Source: Aspidapion aeneum
Lineage: Eukaryota; Arthropoda; Insecta; Coleoptera; Brentidae
Reading direction: 5' to 3'
Length of the DNA: 64,000 bases
NCBI GenBank assembly: GCA_963576565.1
Contig: OY755039.1
Location: 132,824,095 to 132,888,094, forward strand
Shown: positions 50,101 through 56,100 of the stretch, piece by piece
Position numbering within the stretch: the first letter of the stretch is position 1
Layout of the letters: each line of letters begins with the position of its first letter
Program-made: the position numbers and the translations under genes
Notes under the pieces: model-generated
Told to the model about the DNA's origin: nothing
Database searches by the model: none
The model's input: only the letters and a program-made list of their open reading frames with translations

Positions 50101-53100
50101 CACTCAAAAGTGCGTCACAATAGACCCACTGGTGGTCGCAGTGGAAGGGCTACAAGGCCCACTTACATATGAATCATCATCATCATTGCTAACTTATAGA
50201 ACTAGAGGGTCGGTTAAATAGGCAAAATTGCAGTATTTTTTCCGCTGACGATGGTGGTAAAACAAAATGATCGAACAACGCGTACGTGAGTTATAGTAAA
50301 AAGTTAAATATTTAAGATTTTTTCTCTGGGGCAACCAGTACCTTAAATCGATAGAAAATTTCATTGTAAACAAAAGTTCTGCTTCAAGTTTTTCTCCTAA
50401 AGGGAATAGGTATTTACGTTACTAGACCGGAAATAAGGACTTTACAGGTCGACACAGGAAATTTACAGGGCGAGCCGCAGGCGAGACCTGTAAACCTGCG
50501 GAGACCTGTAAAGTCAGTTTCCGGTCGTGTATCGTACGTATATTTTTTTTTAACCGACATAATGAAGCACAGCTGTCTGTCTTACTCAAAAGCTAGAGTA
50601 AGTATATGTTTGACTACTTATATTTAAACAATATTTATGCTACAATTAGGAACAATTCTTATACGCAACTACCTATATAACTATAGTAACCATTTTATAT
50701 GTAAGTTACCTATATGTACCTAATATAAAATTCAAACAATTTTAATGCATCATTACTTTTTCTCTTGAGTATAAATATTAAAAATGCAGTTATGCACATT
50801 TTGGATATTTATATTTGCAGCCGAAGTATTTTCAATTTTTGGTGAATTTCTCTGCTGTATATTTATTGTTTCTGAAATGTTTGACAACATATTATTTTGA
50901 GCATCAGACACATTAGATGTAGTAAAATCTCTGGTTGAACTTCCATTGCTGGCTGCTACTGGGAAGCTTCCGCCTGCACCTGCTCCAATTTTTTTAGCAT
51001 TATCAACTTTTTGTCTCAGTGAGTGCTCAATATATCCTTCAGCAACAGAGTTTGAATGCCAGCCGCCCAAATTTTTAAGGTTTAATATGTCTCCACCGCC
51101 TTCTATTAGGAGTGTGGCAGCGGTGCGCCTGAATGTGTGTCCGGTGAATTCTTGTGGATTTTTAAGCTGTAGAAATTTGGCGATTTTGGCAGGTGCCCCT
51201 CCTACGCCATGAAGACCTACTGGCTGCTTTCTACATTTTCCTTGAGAGTAAAATAAAAAGAATCTTTCATGCGGAACATTTGGGGGCCTTAGATTTTTGT
51301 ATTTTTTAAATAACTTCAAATTTCTTTCACCAAGAATTACGAAAGTTCTTGAAACATTTGTTTTAGTGTTTGGTATATTGACTATTATCATGTCTTCTTT
51401 CTCAGTGACGTCTTTTAGGGTTAATTTAGTAATTTCTTCCCTCCTCATTGCTCCCGAAATGGCCATGATCGTTACAACCTAAAATCAAAAAGTAAATTTA
51501 AAATTTTTGCTAACTTTACAATTTGTGAACAGTCCCATATGCAACCGATCCGTAATAAAAACTGGTATTTTTCCTCGTCTTGTTCTTTTCACTAGCCGCA
51601 GTCGAGCGTTGCCGGATTTTATTATTTTTATCATTAAGAATGCTAAGTTATTAAACAATCGGATACCTAGTACCACAGCCTACCTAGGTAGGCTGTGCTA
51701 GTACTAACCTAGATAGTTTTAAAAATACTTTTTCCACTATTATTTAAGTAATTAGTTAAAGTATACATTTTTTATATTATTTTTTGATAAAAATAAAGAT
51801 GGTAAAACAAAAAAATCTGTGTTGTATGTTTTTTTTTGTAATTTAAATGGCAAAATTTGTATGAATCTTTTGTTTGTAATAAATAATAGTTGTAATTGAA
51901 TTCCAATTTGAGTTTTTTATTTGGTTCCAAAGAATCTATATAAAACAAATTGGCATCATTGCTTAGCTTGGTAGTCCTTGTGTTATGTTATGATTATTTT
52001 AGTTAGGTTATTGAATGAAAATTAATAAATAGAATTGTTTTTTGTTTTTACAGAAAAAATTGTTAATTGAAGCTAATAAAATTTTAAAATTTGGTTAAAA
52101 GTTACAGTGCAGTTGTTGGGATTGAAACACACGTTTTTATAACAAAAATAGCAAGGAGAATAATTAGGTTTGTTTGTATTTTACTTACTTTGAGCATTAA
52201 AAATTCCTCATCCCTTGCTTCTTCCAAAAATTTATTAATTTCTTCTCCACTGAAAACTCTGGCCTTTTTAGGCTTATATCCTGCAGACTTTTTCTTTAAA
52301 AATGCAATTAGCTTGTAGTAGCGACTAATATCAATATTTCTCCTTAATGATAAGCAAGTTTTTATTGTTGAAAATAAACTCCATAAACTATTGGACTTCA
52401 ATGTGGCTGATTTTTCGGCAAAATATGCCACTAGGACATTTTCATCAATTGATTTAACTTTGTTTGTGTGACACCAATTAAGGAATACATCATAATTTCT
52501 AGTATATCTCTCTTTGGATTTTTCTGGTAGCAAGTCGAAAGTTACCTTTGATGCTGCTTCAATTATTTCTTTCGGATTTAATTCTTCATTCATGTCCAAG
52601 TCCATAATTTACTTATTATTTTTTTAAATATCTCTTTTTAAACACAAGTTTTTTATTTAAAAGGCAGCCATATTGATTTATTTTAAATGTCAAAGCTGTC
52701 AAAACAAAACAATTTTTATAAGCTGTCATCACAAAGTCATGGCTAATTTGACTGAAATAGGGACCGGAAAGAGAACAAGAGACCGGAAAATTAAAAATAA
52801 AGATCACTTTGGAGACCGGAAAGAATCTAAACTAAACCCGCACTGTAAAATGAAACTTTCTGTACAAAAAAATGTACAGAAAGTGTATGTTTTCTGGTCG
52901 GTTGAAAAAAAAAATAAAAAAGATATGATTTTCTAAACACAGGCAGTTAGCTTTCGATAGAATTAAAAACCGAGGTCCATCCCCTATGCTTAGAAAAGTT
53001 ATTAACGCCTTCGTAATTTTTGATGTTAAGAGAGAAAGTTATAGAACAATTTAAAAAAATGTGTTTTTACCATAACTCATCAACGCGTCATTTGATTTTC

Positions 53101-56100
53101 TTTCTGTTATCACCGTCGTAATCAGCGGAAAAAATGTTTCAATTAAACCGATCCTGTAGCTCTAATATTGACGAAGTTAGTAATAGTGCCAACTTAAATT
53201 TGAACACCCTGTATTTTTAAACCTTCAGAAGCAAAAATAAAAAGTATCAAATACCGCGTAGTTATATGATGCGAAACATGACTACCTAAGAAAGATTAAA
53301 GTAACGTATACACAGAATAAAGTTGGCTTAAAATAAGTTATTTTTGTATGTATTCTCAGACCTTTATTGGGAGGCAAACAATGCCGAAAAAAATTGACGG
53401 TAACTGGCCTTCAAATGGGAAAAACGGATGTCAGTTTTTAAAAAAATTTCTTATTTAGAAATCCAATTGAAGTAAAGCACTAAAAATAGGTAAATAAGTT
53501 ACATAATAAAACAAGCAAATTATGAGGTATCTCTGATTTATTCATAACGAATCGATAAATGTTAGCCGTTCGGGTGTCTGGCTAGATTGCGGTACACGTT
53601 ACTATGGAAACGGGGTGAGAGGTAGGGGAGGCAGACCGCTGTTTTAAGTCAACTAAGCGCCGGTACACACACGCGTTTTTCGGCAGCACGTTGCCGCAGC
53701 GGTAACGCAATTGCGGTCCGTGAGCTCGCCGGTACACACACGCGTTTTACTGAAGAATGCACGCAATATGAACTCGCGTTGCCGCTCATCTATGTGAATC
53801 GCGTCATTTGTTTCATAGTATCATGGACCGCAATTGCGGTAACGCTGCGACACCGTGCTGCAGAAAAACGCGTGTGTGTACCGGCGCTAAGGGCGCACTC
53901 ATTTTGCGGCCAATATAATTAATGTACAACTATAAGACGATTTTTTGAAGGTTACGAAATTAAAGGTGTTGATTTTAATTTCTGTTAGAGTAATTTTTTT
54001 AACGTTAGATATATATCTAAGTTTTTTTCTACACATTGTGATAATTTTTTCTATGTTAATAAAAATGAAAAATACAGAGCCCCCACTCTTAAGCCATTTG
54101 CACCCCTTACCTTTACAGATCAGAGGACGCTACTGTAAAATAAAATTTGCAATTATTGATATTGAAAATATTAATAAACCCTTTTAAAAACTAATATATC
54201 ATAAATTACGAGAGGTATAATTATCTAACAAATATATGCTATTCAAAGAGTAATAAGTTTTATATACATGATGATTTTACATTTTACAGTATTTTTTCCC
54301 GTGGTTTTTTTTTGTATGTCGTCTATTATTGTCTTTTTTATGTTCGTTTTTATTCCACTTGTCATGTAAAAATAAAGCAACAATTTTGAGAGTTAATTTA
54401 AATATTTTTAAGGCGCTTTGAGGAACTTTTGGCTGAAAAATTCTATAACTCTTCTCCAGGTTTGATTTTTATAAGTTTAAATTATGTATGCCTGTAATTG
54501 GCTATTGGCTGTTGATACTTAAAAAAATCTCGCAGGTAAATGGAGACTCGCCCAACTCGCCCCAGTCCGGAGACTCCAACTCAAACGCTCCGTCCAGTAG
54601 TCATATTCAAGCATCTTCCTTACGGCTGGAACAAGAAACCAGCCTTACTCCATCCATTTCTCTTATTCCAATTAAGCAAGAGCCAACAGATGATGGATCG
54701 TATGATTCGTCAAAGAAAAACGGGCCTATAAACTTAAGCCTAGCGGATGGAGCGGGGAATCTGACATCTTTGATAAAGGTGAGGTTAAATATGTAACTTT
54801 TTACAATTGACTACTAGTTATACCGGGACGAACTACAATTTTATACCGGGATGAATGGGACGAACGCTTTCCGGTAAAATTAATGACGAGCGAACGGTTT
54901 TTGAAAAGGTTTAAAAAAACTTAAAAGAACAAACTTCAAATATATATATATATATATATATTGCCTGGCTATTTTGATACTACTATCGAAGGAGCTGTGA
55001 GATGACCTAACACACCCTAAGATAAAGGAAAGTATTGAACTATAAAAAACTACTATAAAAAATTAAAATATTGCATCGCAGACAAAAATTTTAAAAAATT
55101 ATTATTTTCCACGTGGAAATCTTTTTGTAGATATAACGAAGAAAACAGCGCCACAGGCGAAAATTTCTGTGTGTAAAGTCCTTTTTGGCAAAAATTTCGC
55201 CACAAAAGAAAATTTTTGTAATTTAAAAAAGCTACATAAAAATGAAAAACAATTGCGTAGCAGGCAAAAATGTTTTCATCAAATATATTTCGTTAAAAGG
55301 CGTTTGGTGTTGAGAATTGCAAAATGTTAATTTTGAGCAACCAAAAAAGTCTGTAAAAAATTTGCCTATTTTGCACCCTTTCACTTGTGTCCCTTTATCA
55401 ATTATAAATAATAAACAGAGTACAAAGGATCTAATACCTTCCTAACTAAAAGATATTGAGATTAAAGAAATAGTCCATGTTGGGAAAAATATTGATTTAA
55501 AATTGAATTTTGCGTCTCTTTTCAATATCTCGAATACCAAAGTTCTAAAAGTATTTTTAGTTATTACAAAAATGGTTGCAAGAAATCTTATCTAACGCAG
55601 AATTTCAATATATTTTGTGGTTTTAAAGTTATAGAATTTGACGCGTACAGTCATTCATAAGACCAACTTGTTCTGGGTGTTCGGGAAGCTTTATTTTTGT
55701 TGAACATGAAATTTTCAAATCAATGGTGAATAGTTACATTAATTAATAATAAGAAACAAAGTGATGCCCCGATTTTTACACATGCCTAACTAAAGACGGT
55801 TTTCTCAAAACCTAAAGAATAAATTTAAGTGCTAGTGAAAAACTAATTTTAAAAAAATTATTAATATTTTGCCACTTACTTTGCAGGCATTTAGCTATAA
55901 AGTACGCTTAGGATTTTAGTTTTTTTGGCAAAATAGAATACTTAACCAAACTACTTAAATTTAAACAAACTGAACATGTTTTCAGCTGTTATAAGTAAAA
56001 ATCCAAAAAAATCAGTGCCATAACAAAATGCGAATTGTCCATATCTCTACTACTTATCACTACTAAATTGATTGACCCCCCCTAGGTACGGCCGTACTAG

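Larger units (their letters stand above)
47936..50184 (+). mobile_element. 5'-truncated LINE with RNase H, split by a DNA transposon
   Basis: The frame opens with RNase H: FWYTDGSKMPSGVGSGVV (catalytic D), an E in FQAELVPIELCA, and FSDSQAAFRAL (D). It continues with WIPGHYVLEGN, the tail TGHCRLRVAMHRMG and a CCHC motif beginning CRLCMEDDETVRH. The motif is interrupted by the element at 48669-49958 and completed by CEC after 49960. ORF2 ends in a stop at about 50090. The 3' end is a (TCA)n tail. Direct repeat ATTGCTAAC flanks it (47927-47935 and 50185-50193). Two other lesions are a 34-bp hairpin insertion and a TGA near 48289. I/R1/LOA-group LINE by domain order. Confidence 0.92.

Noticed and set aside
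52739..52936. 65-codon plus-strand ORF divergent from the recombinase gene
   Set aside because: Composition driven by A-rich DNA and motif repeats; no family signature. Kept only as part of the upstream region.
53657..53887. Candidate pre-microRNA
   Set aside because: Arms of ~70 bp with exact TAA duplications mark a MITE; nothing shows precise processing.
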